From contig JASJGL010000020.1 of the NCBI GenBank assembly GCA_033791545.1, positions 28,299 through 92,298 of the forward strand: a DNA stretch of 64,000 nucleotides, given 5' to 3'. A model generated the notes under the pieces. That model ran no database searches. It had not been told where the DNA came from and saw only the letters and a program-made list of their open reading frames with translations. Below are positions 24,893-32,940 of this stretch, piece by piece. Made by a program: the position numbers and the translations under genes. The stretch is from Antarcticimicrobium sp033791545. Its GTDB lineage: Bacteria > Pseudomonadota > Alphaproteobacteria > Rhodobacterales > Rhodobacteraceae. Numbering within the stretch: the first letter of the stretch is position 1; each line of letters opens with the position of its first letter.

Positions 24893-27175
24893 ATGAACAA
24901 GGCGATTACTGAGGGTGTGGTGCTGATGCCGCCTGTCTTTGCAGAGGGTCTGGATGTCTGGTCGAGCGGGGATGGCACGCCGGGATCGGATACCTATGAC
25001 GGGGCGGTGAACGCGGCCTTTGTGGCTGCGGATCAGGATTTCGCCGGTTGTCTGGAACTGCAGAAAACCGAGGCCACGCAAAAGCTGCGCCATATGGGCA
25101 AGACGCCGTTGATTCCGGGCTGCTATTTGCAAATCACGGTGCGGATCAAGGCATTGAGCGGGGCGCTGCCGACGGTGCGGATCGCCGGTTGGGCGGGTGG
25201 ACCCGGCGGCCATGTCGGCGGGCTGAGCGAGACTGCGGCGGCGGTCACGCTGAGCAACTATGGCGAGGTGGTCGAGTTGCGCGCCATTGTCGGCAGCGGG
25301 GATCGCGGCGGGGTCGACATGGTCTGGGGCATGGCGGCGGAATACGGGTATTTCGGGATCGACCTGACTGGGGCCAATGGCGGTGTGGTGCGCATCGACG
25401 ATATCGAGATCACCGATGTCACCAGCATCTTCCTGCGCGATATGCTGAGTCAGGTGGATGTGCGCGACTACGGCGCGCTGGGCGATGGGGTGACCGATGA
25501 CAGCGCCGCCTTTGCCGCCGCCGATGCCGATGCCGATGGCCGCCGTCTATTCGTGCCGGCGGGCAGTTATCATCTGGCCGAGTCGGTGACGCTGGAGGCC
25601 GAGGTGGCTTTCGAGGGCGTGGTGAACATGCCGACGGACAAGATGCTGCTTTTGACCAAAAGCTTTGATCTGCCGCATTATATCGCGGCCTTCGGCAATG
25701 AGGAGCTGGGCTTTAAAAAGGCGTTTCAGGCGCTGTTGAACAATGCCGATCATGAAAGTCTGGACATGGGCGGGCGCAAGGTGACGGTGACGGCGCCGAT
25801 CGACATGCAGGCGGCGGTGCCCAACAAAAGCAGCTATTCCACCCGCCGGGTGATCCGCAACGGTCAGTTGGAGGCGAGCGCCGGGGCGGGGTGGAGCACC
25901 GATGTGGTCACCTCGAAGGCGACCTATTCGCTGTCGAACTCCAAGACGTTGAGCAATGTAACCAATGTGGCCAATGTGCCGGTGGGGGCGCTGGTCGAGG
26001 GGGTTGGCGTGGGCCGCGAGGTCTATGTCACCGACAAGCGCAACGGCGCGCAGGAGATCACCCTGAGCGCGCCGCTGTATGATGCGGTGGGCACACAGAA
26101 TTTCACCTTCCGTGATTTCAAATACATGCTGGATTTCAGCGGCTTCACCAACCTGAGCAAGTTCGCCCTGTCGGATGTGGAGATGCAATGCGAGGGACTG
26201 TGCAGCGGTCTGCGGCTGGCGGCAACGGGGGTGGCGTTTCATCTGCGCGACTGCTTCATCAGCCGACCCAAGGATCGTGGCGTGACCTCGATCGGAACAG
26301 GCTGTCAGGGGATGCTGATTGACCGCTGCCAGTTCCTGTCGAATGAAAATGACGCGGATGTGGCCGACCGAAGTTCCATCGCGCTGAACGCCAATGCCAA
26401 TGACGTCAAGCTGCGCAACAACCGGGCCGAGAAGTTTCGCCATTTCGCGGTACTGGCGGGCAGCAACAGCGTGGTGACGGGCAACCATTTCTTTCAGGGC
26501 GACGGGGTCTCGGATGGGGTGCGCACCGGCGGGCTGGTTCTGACGGCAAGCTATTGCAGCAGCACGCTGAGCAGCAATTACGTCGATAATTGTTTTATCG
26601 AGTGGACCAACGAACACGATTCCTCGCCGGATTTCGTCAGCGGGTATTCGTTTAGCGCGCTGAGCATTGCCGACAATATCTTTCTGTCCGGCGATGTGGC
26701 GCCCTGGTTCAGCTATATCGTGATCAAGCCGCATGGGTCTGGCCACTACCTGAACGGCGTGAATGTGACCGGCAACATGTTCCGCAGCATCAACGGCAGC
26801 ATCGACCGGGCCGAGCGGGTCGATACCAGTTTTGCCGATCTGGACTATACCCGGTTCAAGAACGTGACTTTTGTCGGCAATACATATCACGCGGTCACCT
26901 ATCAGGTGATGAACCCGCTGCGGGTGCGCCACAAGGAAAGCAGCGCGGCGAAGACATGGACGGTCGAGGCCGGGGGCGAGTTGCCCTTCGAGGCGCGGGC
27001 GCGCGGCGTCGACGGAATCGTGACGCTGGATGCGGTCAAGACCGGCAGCGGCGACACGGTGCATGATCTGCCCTATGTCGAGTTGGAGCAGGGGGCGCGT
27101 GGCGACAAGGTCAAGCTGGTCTGGTCCGAGGCGGTGAAGGGCGAGGTCGCGGTCAGCCTGAGGATTGATACCTGA
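24893..27175 (+). CDS. Right-handed beta-helix protein, GH28/pectate-lyase-3-like
   Basis: A 760-residue protein. Residues 1-185 look like a beta-sandwich or carbohydrate-binding region (CYLQITVRIKAL..FGIDLTGANGGVVRIDDIEI). Residue 195 onward begins the Pectate_lyase_3 signature DVRDYGALGDGVTDDSAAF, followed by long beta-helix rungs full of Asn/Ser (NDVKLRNNRAEKF, NSVVTGNHFFQG, STLSSNYVDN). A small beta domain closes the C-terminus. Such proteins cleave or bind acidic polysaccharides. No signal peptide is visible, so it could use a non-classical exporter or act on internal material. ATG at 24893 follows GGAAAGGG; monocistronic. Confidence 0.8.
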   Translation: MNKAITEGVVLMPPVFAEGLDVWSSGDGTPGSDTYDGAVNAAFVAADQDFAGCLELQKTEATQKLRHMGKTPLIPGCYLQITVRIKALSGALPTVRIAGWAGGPGGHVGGLSETAAAVTLSNYGEVVELRAIVGSGDRGGVDMVWGMAAEYGYFGIDLTGANGGVVRIDDIEITDVTSIFLRDMLSQVDVRDYGALGDGVTDDSAAFAAADADADGRRLFVPAGSYHLAESVTLEAEVAFEGVVNMPTDKMLLLTKSFDLPHYIAAFGNEELGFKKAFQALLNNADHESLDMGGRKVTVTAPIDMQAAVPNKSSYSTRRVIRNGQLEASAGAGWSTDVVTSKATYSLSNSKTLSNVTNVANVPVGALVEGVGVGREVYVTDKRNGAQEITLSAPLYDAVGTQNFTFRDFKYMLDFSGFTNLSKFALSDVEMQCEGLCSGLRLAATGVAFHLRDCFISRPKDRGVTSIGTGCQGMLIDRCQFLSNENDADVADRSSIALNANANDVKLRNNRAEKFRHFAVLAGSNSVVTGNHFFQGDGVSDGVRTGGLVLTASYCSSTLSSNYVDNCFIEWTNEHDSSPDFVSGYSFSALSIADNIFLSGDVAPWFSYIVIKPHGSGHYLNGVNVTGNMFRSINGSIDRAERVDTSFADLDYTRFKNVTFVGNTYHAVTYQVMNPLRVRHKESSAAKTWTVEAGGELPFEARARGVDGIVTLDAVKTGSGDTVHDLPYVELEQGARGDKVKLVWSEAVKGEVAVSLRIDT

Positions 27176-27184
27176 GGCTGCTTT

Positions 27185-27679
27185 TCAGCCGGGCAGGCCC
27201 ATGTCGGCGGGCGTCAGTTGGAACGCCTTGCCGAAGCCGCCGTTGAGGTGGCCGATGCTGGGGGAGAACAGCGCAAAGCTGAAATCCGCAAACCCGATAT
27301 AAAGTTTGGCCTTGGGGTGGTCGCGCAGATATTGCGCGGCCAATTCGTCGTAGTCCTCCGCGCCCTTGCGGATGAAACGGGCGCGAGCCTGTAGCGTCAG
27401 GCGTGGGTGGGTCAGCGGATCGCCCTTGGGCCCGGGTTCGCCGATCAGGAGCGAACAGGCGGGATTGGCGCGCAAGGCTTGGGTATGGGCCGCAAGGTCA
27501 GAGATCAGGGTCAGCGGTGCGCCTGCGGGCGACAGGCCAAAGGCCACGCGGGTGACCATCGGCGCGCCATCTGCCAGCACAACGGCAAGGGCGGCAAAGC
27601 GGGCGTCGTGCAGCAGGGAGTGGGCGATCTGGCGCGCTGTATCATCGGTGGGGCGGATGGGGCGGATCGGATCGGTCAT
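27185..27679 (-). CDS. HugZ/pyridoxamine-5'-phosphate-oxidase-like protein
   Basis: A 164-residue protein with a split-barrel flavin- or heme-binding fold. ARFAALAVVLADGAPMVTRVAFG, then LTLISDLAAHTQALRANPACSLLIGEPGPKGDPLTHPRLTLQARA, matches the N-terminal domain of HugZ-type heme oxygenases and PNPOx relatives. The C-terminal YIGFADFSFALFSPSIGHLNGGFGKAFQL includes the GGFGKA motif typical of HugZ. The full HugZ C-terminal (DUF2470) domain is absent. Heme or flavin use is inferred. Convergent with the beta-helix gene. Confidence 0.82.
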   Translation of the reverse strand: MTDPIRPIRPTDDTARQIAHSLLHDARFAALAVVLADGAPMVTRVAFGLSPAGAPLTLISDLAAHTQALRANPACSLLIGEPGPKGDPLTHPRLTLQARARFIRKGAEDYDELAAQYLRDHPKAKLYIGFADFSFALFSPSIGHLNGGFGKAFQLTPADMGLPG

Positions 27680-27723
27680 TGCGCCTGTCTAGGGCGCGAC
27701 GGAGGAGGGCGCAACCGGCGCGC

Positions 27724-28401
27724 TCAGAACCAGCGCCACAGGGCGATCTTGAGGCCGAGGGTGTCGCGGCTGGCGGATTTGCGCTCTACTCCGAGCAGCC
27801 ATGTGGTGTCGCGGCGGCTGTCGAACAGGAGGCCGGGCGTCACTGCCCAGATCAGCGGCTGGCCCGGCACAAGGGCGGATTCCAGCTGCAGGATCGGGCG
27901 CAGGCGACCCGGTTTCGACAGTCCAAGGGTGGCGTCAAGCTTGTAGATTGGGACAGTCATTCCGAGCCGCCGTTCATAGGCGGCATCGAGAGCGAGCCAG
28001 CCAGCGGCCCCCCGGCGCAGGGTGAAACCACGCCCATAGGAGAGCGTCAGGCGATACATCGGATCCCAGGCCGCGCGCCAGTGGTGGCCGCCGAAGGCTG
28101 CCTCGGCAGCCAATCGGGCGCGGGCACCGGGGCGGGACAGCGGCAGCCGGGCGAACAGCAGCGCGTGCCCGGCGATGCCGGGGCGTTCGTTGATATCGGC
28201 CCCGATCGTGAGGCGCGGCGCGAGCCCGTATTCGGCGAAGATCGAGACCTCCTGCCAGGCGTCGGGGTCGCCTTGTCGCAGCGTGCCGGTGGTCGAGAGA
28301 AATCCCCGGCCCGGTTCGCGCAGCCAGGCACCGGCCGCAGTCGGACCAGCCGTGCCGGTGGTGCACAGAACTGCGATCAGAAACAGGACAAGGCGGCGCA
28401 T
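27724..28401 (-). CDS. Putative outer-membrane protein, function unknown
   Basis: A 225-residue protein with a clear Sec signal peptide (MRRLVLFLIAVLCTTG to TAAGA) and no other hydrophobic helix. The mature part alternates short amphipathic strands (SIFAEYGLAPRLTIGADIN, GWLALDAAYERRL, TTWLLGVERKSASRDTLGLKIALWRWF) and ends in an aromatic Phe. That pattern is typical of small beta-barrels inserted by BAM. No family is recognised. It is divergent from the ParA gene. Confidence 0.7.
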   Translation of the reverse strand: MRRLVLFLIAVLCTTGTAGPTAAGAWLREPGRGFLSTTGTLRQGDPDAWQEVSIFAEYGLAPRLTIGADINERPGIAGHALLFARLPLSRPGARARLAAEAAFGGHHWRAAWDPMYRLTLSYGRGFTLRRGAAGWLALDAAYERRLGMTVPIYKLDATLGLSKPGRLRPILQLESALVPGQPLIWAVTPGLLFDSRRDTTWLLGVERKSASRDTLGLKIALWRWF

Positions 28402-28528
28402 ATGGGGCTCCTCCTCTGGCAGGGTCGGGGGAGATGGTTAATGAACTGTTAGGATCGGAGACGTGGAATTGCGTTGCGTTGTGCCGCGCCAGGGCTAAGC
28501 TGCGATGCAGCATCATGCGGAGGCCTCG

Positions 28529-29188
28529 ATGGCACATGTGATCACGGTCGCGCAGCAGAAGGGCGGGTCGGGCAAGACCACGCTGGCGGTCAATCTGGCG
28601 GTGGGGTTCGCCCGCGCTGGCAAGTCTGTGGCGCTGATGGATATTGACCCGCAGGGCAGCGCCGGGCGCTGGTTCATGACCCGGCTGGAGGCGCTGGAGG
28701 CCGGGGCCGGTGGCGCGCTGGCGAATACGCCCGAGATCACCTTCTCCACCGCTTCGGCCTGGGGCGTGAGCTATGAGTTGCGCAAGCTGGCGCAGGCCCA
28801 TGACATTGTCATCATCGATACGCCGCCCAAGGCCGATAGCGATCTGCGCCCGGCGCTGCGGGCCAGCGATCTGGTGCTGGTGCCGGTGGCCTCGTCGCAT
28901 CTGGACCTTTGGGCGGTGGAAATGGCGCTGTATCTTGCTGCGCGCGAAGACGTGCCGGCGATGATCGTGCTGACGCGAACCCGCACTGGCACACGGCTGG
29001 CCGCCGATGTTGCCAGCAAGGCCGCCGAACTGGGCACCGAGATTGCCAAGACCGTCTTGGCCAACCGGGTGACCTATGCCGAGACGCTGGGGCAGGGCCG
29101 TGCCGCGCTGGAGTCGCCAAAGGGCCCCGCCCATGACGAGGTGACGCGGTTGGTGCAGGAGGTGCAGACGGCGCTGGATCGACTGTGA
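28529..29188 (+). CDS. Orphan ParA-family ATPase
   Basis: A 219-residue ParA/MinD-type ATPase. The deviant Walker A is QQKGGSGKTTLAVNLA (residues 7-22), Walker A' is MDIDPQGSAGRW, and Walker B is DIVIIDTPPK. No ParB, parS-like site or plasmid replication gene is adjacent, so chromosome or plasmid partition is unlikely. Positioning of an envelope or cytoplasmic cargo is more plausible. GGAGG lies 5 nt before the ATG at 28529. Confidence 0.9.
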   Translation: MAHVITVAQQKGGSGKTTLAVNLAVGFARAGKSVALMDIDPQGSAGRWFMTRLEALEAGAGGALANTPEITFSTASAWGVSYELRKLAQAHDIVIIDTPPKADSDLRPALRASDLVLVPVASSHLDLWAVEMALYLAAREDVPAMIVLTRTRTGTRLAADVASKAAELGTEIAKTVLANRVTYAETLGQGRAALESPKGPAHDEVTRLVQEVQTALDRL

Positions 29189-29218
29189 TAGATTGAAACT
29201 CCGAACGAGGAGAAAACG

Positions 29219-29539
29219 ATGCCGAGTATTTCCAAAGACACCAGTGTGCAGACTGTCATCACCACCTTTGAGATGACGCCGGGCACCTGCCAGGATGTTC
29301 TGGACGCGCTGACCGTAGCCTATGCCGAATTCATCTCGAAACAGCCCGGTTTCATTGCAGCGGGGCTGCATGTGAACGACGCGCAGACGCGCATTGCCAA
29401 TTATTCACAATGGGCGCGGCGCGAAGATTTTCAGGCCATGCTACGCACCCCGGAGATGCGCCAGCGGAACCGCGTGATCAACGAGTTGTGCAAGAGTTTC
29501 GAGCCGGTGATGTATGAGGTGACGGCGACATTTGGGTGA
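29219..29539 (+). CDS. Antibiotic-biosynthesis-monooxygenase (ABM) domain protein
   Basis: A 106-residue dimeric alpha/beta-barrel protein. VQTVITTFEMTPGTCQDVLDALTVAYAEFISKQPGFIAAGLHV, then RIANYSQWARREDFQAMLRTPEM, is the ABM pattern. Relatives are cofactor-free monooxygenases or heme-degrading proteins; no substrate is implied. AGGAGA is well placed before the ATG. Probably follows the ParA gene in the same transcript (30-nt gap). Confidence 0.88.
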   Translation: MPSISKDTSVQTVITTFEMTPGTCQDVLDALTVAYAEFISKQPGFIAAGLHVNDAQTRIANYSQWARREDFQAMLRTPEMRQRNRVINELCKSFEPVMYEVTATFG

Positions 29540-29647
29540 GCCGGTGAGCCCGCCCGCCGCTTGCAAGTCCGGCGCGTAGAGGCATATCTTTTGGCGCTGA
29601 CCCCTGAGTACCGCATTGGGTGCGGGCTTTGTTTGTGTTTTGGGCCC

Positions 29648-29699
29648 GTGCCTTTGTCGTGTGCCTTTGTCGTTTGCCCTTGTCCTGCGCCTTGGCCGG
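29648..29699. repeat. Degenerate 13-bp tandem array, four units
   Basis: GTGCCTTTGTCGT is repeated exactly at 29648-29660 and 29661-29673. A 10/13 copy (29674-29686) and a 9/13 copy (29687-29699) follow. Non-coding, in the leader region of the universal stress gene. Confidence 0.75.
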
Positions 29700-29840
29700 T
29701 CTTTGTGCACGCAACGGGGCGGTCGCCGTTTCGTCAAAAATCTTGCAAGCACAGCCAAACCGGACGCGCCCGACCCGCGACGTTTCCCCTTTCAAGCCAC
29801 TGGGGGCGGGGCCGTGGCTCTGCTTGCGCAGAAAAGGCGT

Positions 29841-29854
29841 TTCAATTCCATCAA
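29841..29854. promoter_or_regulatory. Weak FNR-like site
   Basis: TTCAATTCCATCAA matches the FNR consensus TTGAT-N4-ATCAA at 8 of 10 positions, with one perfect half-site. Universal stress genes in this family are often oxygen-regulated, which makes it plausible. The first half-site is poor. Confidence 0.3.
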
Positions 29855-29949
29855 ATCGCAATACTCTGGCCAAAGCGCAATGCTCTGGAGTGAAACATCC
29901 CCCCGTGCAGGGTTCAACCGACGGGGCCATATGATGTGGATCAAGGCCG

Positions 29950-29973
29950 ATTGTGCGCCGCGCGGCGCACAAT
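29950..29973. promoter_or_regulatory. Perfect 24-bp palindrome before the universal stress gene
   Basis: ATTGTGCGCCGC (29950-29961) is followed immediately by its exact reverse complement (29962-29973) with no spacer. It ends 13 nt before the AAGGAG ribosome site of the next gene. It may be a repressor operator or, as RNA, a hairpin in the leader. No T-run follows, so it is not a simple terminator. Confidence 0.7.
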
Positions 29974-29998
29974 GAACAAAATGAACAAGGAGAATAAA

Positions 29999-30406
29999 AT
30001 GTATCATAACATCCTGATTCCAGTGTCCTTTGACTCTGAACGCGATGTGACGGCGCCGATGAAACTGGCCGAAATTCTGGGAACGCCGGATGCGAAGGTC
30101 ACGCTGCTGCACGTGGTCGAACATATCCCGGGCTATGCGATTTCCTATATGCCCGAAGACTATTTGACCGAGGCCCGCACCGCGGTTCAGAACGAGCTGG
30201 ATGCGATGGCGGCCAAGCTGCCCAATGCCCGCGCCGTGGTGATTGAAGGCCATTCCGGTCGCTCGATCCTGGACTGGGCTGAAACCAACAAGCCTGACCT
30301 GATCATTGTCGCCTCGCACCGGCCCGGAATGCAGGATCTGCTATTGGGTTCGACCGCAACACAGGTGGTGCGTCATGCCAAATGCGCGGTGCATGTGGTA
30401 CGCTAA
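29999..30406 (+). CDS. Universal stress protein (UspA family)
   Basis: A 135-residue Usp domain protein. MYHNILIPVSFDSERD gives the first strand with its Asp. VTLLHVVEHIP, VVIEGHSGRSILDWAE and DLIIVASHRPGMQDLLLGSTATQVVRHAKCAVHVVR complete the fold. The terminal G-x2-G-x9-G-(S/T) ATP-binding motif is partly kept (SHRPGMQDLLLGSTA). AAGGAG lies 6 nt before the ATG at 29999; earlier in-frame ATGs are ignored for that reason. Confidence 0.93.
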   Translation: MYHNILIPVSFDSERDVTAPMKLAEILGTPDAKVTLLHVVEHIPGYAISYMPEDYLTEARTAVQNELDAMAAKLPNARAVVIEGHSGRSILDWAETNKPDLIIVASHRPGMQDLLLGSTATQVVRHAKCAVHVVR

Positions 30407-30439
30407 AGCCTGAGGAGCAACAAAAAGGGGGAGGGCGCT

Positions 30440-31024
30440 ATGAGAACAGTTGTTTGCGTATTGGCGGGGCTTGCGTTGGCGGTGCCGGCATGGGCTGATC
30501 CTGTCGGGATCACCAAGGACATGATGCAGGCGCAAGTTCCCTTGCCCGAAGGGGGGACCGCGACGGTGTCGCGCATCCAGGACAACGACAACAAGGTCGA
30601 AGGCGTCTGGGCGCAAACCTCGCGCGCCTGTCCGCCCTTTTGCATTCAACCGATCACCCCTGCCGACGGGGTGACGACGATTGGCGAGTTGGAGCTGATC
30701 GCGATGTTGCAAGACCCTGACGCGGTGGTTGTCGATGGCCGCGTGCGGCCCGATTTCGAGGGTGGCTCGATCCCTGGGGCGATCAGCATCCCCTATACCG
30801 AAGCCGCAGACCGGCTGGGCGAACTGGGTTGTGAGCCCGATTTCGAGGGGTTCGACTGTGCCAATGCCAAGCCCGTGGCGCTGTTTTGCAACGGGCCGTG
30901 GTGTGGTCAGTCACCGGCGGCGGCCCGGCGGATGATCGAGGCCGGTTATCCGGCTGACAAGATCCATTATTACCGTGGCGGTATGCAGGTGTGGCGGATG
31001 CTGGGCCTGACGGTGACGGAATAA
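30440..31024 (+). CDS. Periplasmic rhodanese-like protein
   Basis: A 194-residue protein with a Sec signal peptide (MRTVVCVLAGLALAVPAWA). The rhodanese domain is at about residues 80-190. VVVDGRVRPDFEGGSIPGAISIPY is the CH2A-like region, and the active-site loop is FCNGPWCGQSP, whose first Cys is the sulfur carrier. An extra cysteine pair, ACPPFCIQP (about 62-70), sits before the domain. It may handle sulfane sulfur or redox in the periplasm. It follows the usp gene by 33 nt and may be co-transcribed. Confidence 0.86.
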   Translation: MRTVVCVLAGLALAVPAWADPVGITKDMMQAQVPLPEGGTATVSRIQDNDNKVEGVWAQTSRACPPFCIQPITPADGVTTIGELELIAMLQDPDAVVVDGRVRPDFEGGSIPGAISIPYTEAADRLGELGCEPDFEGFDCANAKPVALFCNGPWCGQSPAAARRMIEAGYPADKIHYYRGGMQVWRMLGLTVTE

Positions 31025-31138
31025 GGGACAGTTCACGGGGCAGGGTGGCGTCAGGCGTCGCCCTGTTTCAGGCCGTGCGAAAGGTCGGGTGCTCTTTCTT
31101 GGGAGCACCTCCGGCGCATATGGTGAGCCTCTCAAGCC

Positions 31139-31224
31139 GCAGGTTTTCGTTTCAGCGACCTGCGCCCTCCCGAAGGAGGGCACGGCTTTGCATAGCGTCA
31201 TACCCCGGCGCTTAGGCGCCGGGG
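31139..31224. terminator. Cluster of hairpins between convergent rhodanese and flavin monooxygenase genes
   Basis: Three dyads occur in 90 nt: GCAGGT/ACCTGC (from 31139), GCCCTCC-CGAA-GGAGGGC (31164-31181) and CCCCGGCGC-TTAG-GCGCCGGGG (31203-31224). The last ends 7 nt before the stop codon of the leftward operon. No long T-runs follow. Together they probably end transcription from both sides. Confidence 0.55.
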
Positions 31225-31230
31225 AGGGGC

Positions 31231-32475
31231 TCATTGCACCTGTTCGGTCGAAAATCCGGCCAACCGGGAGTAGCCGTTGACGATGGCATCGCGCGCCTCG
31301 AAGGGCAGGATATCCTCCAGATCCTCGAACTTTTGGCCGGGGAGATCGGCAATACGGGCCTCGACCTCGTCGATCACCCGCTCGGGCCCGCCAGAGCGGT
31401 TGCCCGCGACAATCTCGTTCACCGGGCCCAACCGCTCGGCCTCATAGGCTTGAAGGATTGCGGCGGGGTCGCCGCCCGCACCGCATAGGCGCCCCAGTGT
31501 ACGCGCGTCGAGGATCGCCTGGGCGGACCCGTTGGCCCCGAACGGGTACATCGGATGCGCGGCATCCCCCAGAAGGGTCACGCGGCCGCGGGTCCAGGTT
31601 TCCAGCGGGTCGCGGTCGCACATGGGGAAATCCCAAAAGACCGGCGTCGCGTCCACCATCGCGTGGATATCCGTCTCGGGGACCGTGAACGCCTCAAGGA
31701 TCGGGTGCAACACCTCGGCCCGCGCCTCGCGGTTCCAGTCCTCGCGGCCGGGTGCGGGGGCGCCCGGCTCGGCCTGCCGGACCACGCAGGCCCAGTTCAT
31801 CAACTGCGTGTCGGGCGTTTTTCCGGGCCCGATAGGGTAGAAGATGAATTTCTGCCCCATGCCACCCGAGTTGATAATTGTGTGCCCGTCCAGCACCTTT
31901 GGCCAATCGACCGAGCCGCGCCAGAGCATCAGCCCGGACCAGCGCGGGGCCCCTTCGCCAGGGTTCAGGTGGCGACGCACGGCGGAATGGATGCCGTCGG
32001 CCCCAATCAGCACATCGCCTTCGGCAGTAAACGTGCTGCCATCGCTACGGCGCAGGGTCACGCGCACGCCGGTGTCGGTGTCCTCGATCGCCTCAACCGC
32101 AGCGTCGAGCGTCAGAGATCCCTCGGGCAGGCGTTCGGCCACGGCGTTCAGCAGCACCTGATGGATGTCGGCCCGGTGCGCGGTGATCTGTGGTACGCCA
32201 TAGCCTGCCGCCAGCCCACGCGGCGCGTTCCAGACCTCCTGACCGCCACGGGTGCGAAAGATCATGCGGTCGGTTCGGACCCCCAACGCGTCGAGGCGGG
32301 CCATCAACCCCAGTTCATCCATCGCATTGACGGCGTGAGGCAACAGGGTGATGCCGACCCCCAGTTGAAGGATCTCGGGCACCTTTTCAAAGATCTGGCA
32401 GGGCACGCCCGCCTTTTGGAGATAGAGCGCGGCGGTCAGCCCGCCGATCCCGCCTCCGGCAATGATCACTTTCAT
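31231..32475 (-). CDS. FAD-dependent monooxygenase (PHBH/PhzS-like class A)
   Basis: A 414-residue flavoprotein. The FAD dinucleotide fold opens with AGGGIGGLTAA. The DG motif is GADGIHSAVRRHL (about 168-180), and the GD motif is GRVTLLGDAAHPMYPFGANG (about 295-314). Class A enzymes hydroxylate aromatic or heteroaromatic rings using NAD(P)H and oxygen, sometimes with decarboxylation. Substrate unknown. It is the last gene of the 12-gene operon that also encodes a molybdenum hydroxylase, a LIV-type importer, a cupin and a YciI protein. Confidence 0.9.
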   Translation of the reverse strand: MKVIIAGGGIGGLTAALYLQKAGVPCQIFEKVPEILQLGVGITLLPHAVNAMDELGLMARLDALGVRTDRMIFRTRGGQEVWNAPRGLAAGYGVPQITAHRADIHQVLLNAVAERLPEGSLTLDAAVEAIEDTDTGVRVTLRRSDGSTFTAEGDVLIGADGIHSAVRRHLNPGEGAPRWSGLMLWRGSVDWPKVLDGHTIINSGGMGQKFIFYPIGPGKTPDTQLMNWACVVRQAEPGAPAPGREDWNREARAEVLHPILEAFTVPETDIHAMVDATPVFWDFPMCDRDPLETWTRGRVTLLGDAAHPMYPFGANGSAQAILDARTLGRLCGAGGDPAAILQAYEAERLGPVNEIVAGNRSGGPERVIDEVEARIADLPGQKFEDLEDILPFEARDAIVNGYSRLAGFSTEQVQ

Positions 32476-32478
32476 GGC

Positions 32479-32928
32479 TCAGCCTTTCTCGGCGCGGCGC
32501 TTGGCGACTAGTTCGTCCAGCCAATCGCCATCGAGTTCGGGCATCAGCACCACATTTTCCTGTTCGCGCGGGTCGTTTCGAGCGGTGATCGCGGTGGCGG
32601 GTTCATCCAGTGAGAGGTTGAAGGCCACATGAGGCACCTCGGCGGGGATGAAGCAGAAACTGCCGGGTTCCATCAGGGATTCGGTCTCAAGTTTCGGCCC
32701 GTGCAACAGAATGATTTTTCCCGAGACCGTATAGATCGCCGTCTCGTAATCCTTGTGTCGGTGCGTCTTGGCCCGCCCGCCGGGGCCGAAGGCGGTGAGG
32801 TTCAAGGACAGGTGCTTGGAGCCAGTGCTGTTTTCGGAGACGCCAAAGAACTGTGGCATGCCTTGTTTGGCGATGTTGGTGTGTTCGGGGGTGAAGATCA
32901 TCACGTCTGTGCCGTCGGGGGTGCTCAT
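32479..32928 (-). CDS. Cupin-fold protein with a complete metal site
   Basis: A 149-residue single cupin. Motif 1 is THRHKDYETAIYTVSGK, giving His, His and Glu. Motif 2 is GSFCFIPAEVPHVAFN, giving the fourth His. All four usual metal ligands are present, so it could be an enzyme (dioxygenase, decarboxylase or isomerase) and not only a sugar-binding or regulatory cupin. It sits 3 nt before the flavin monooxygenase gene, suggesting consecutive steps on one substrate. AAGGAC precedes the ATG; a 21-nt tandem duplication lies just upstream. Confidence 0.87.
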   Translation of the reverse strand: MSTPDGTDVMIFTPEHTNIAKQGMPQFFGVSENSTGSKHLSLNLTAFGPGGRAKTHRHKDYETAIYTVSGKIILLHGPKLETESLMEPGSFCFIPAEVPHVAFNLSLDEPATAITARNDPREQENVVLMPELDGDWLDELVAKRRAEKG

Positions 32929-32940
32929 GATTTTGTCCTT

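Larger units (their letters stand above)
29540..29998. promoter_or_regulatory. 459-nt gene-free control region upstream of the universal stress gene
   Basis: No believable gene is present. From left to right it holds a T/G-rich tract with a degenerate 13-bp tandem array (29648-29699), a weak FNR-like site (29841-29854), a direct repeat of CGCAATRCTCTGG at 29857 and 29876, and a perfect 24-bp palindrome (29950-29973). The ribosome site AAGGAG (29987-29992) follows. The density of ordered motifs suggests environmental control of the stress gene. Confidence 0.6.
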
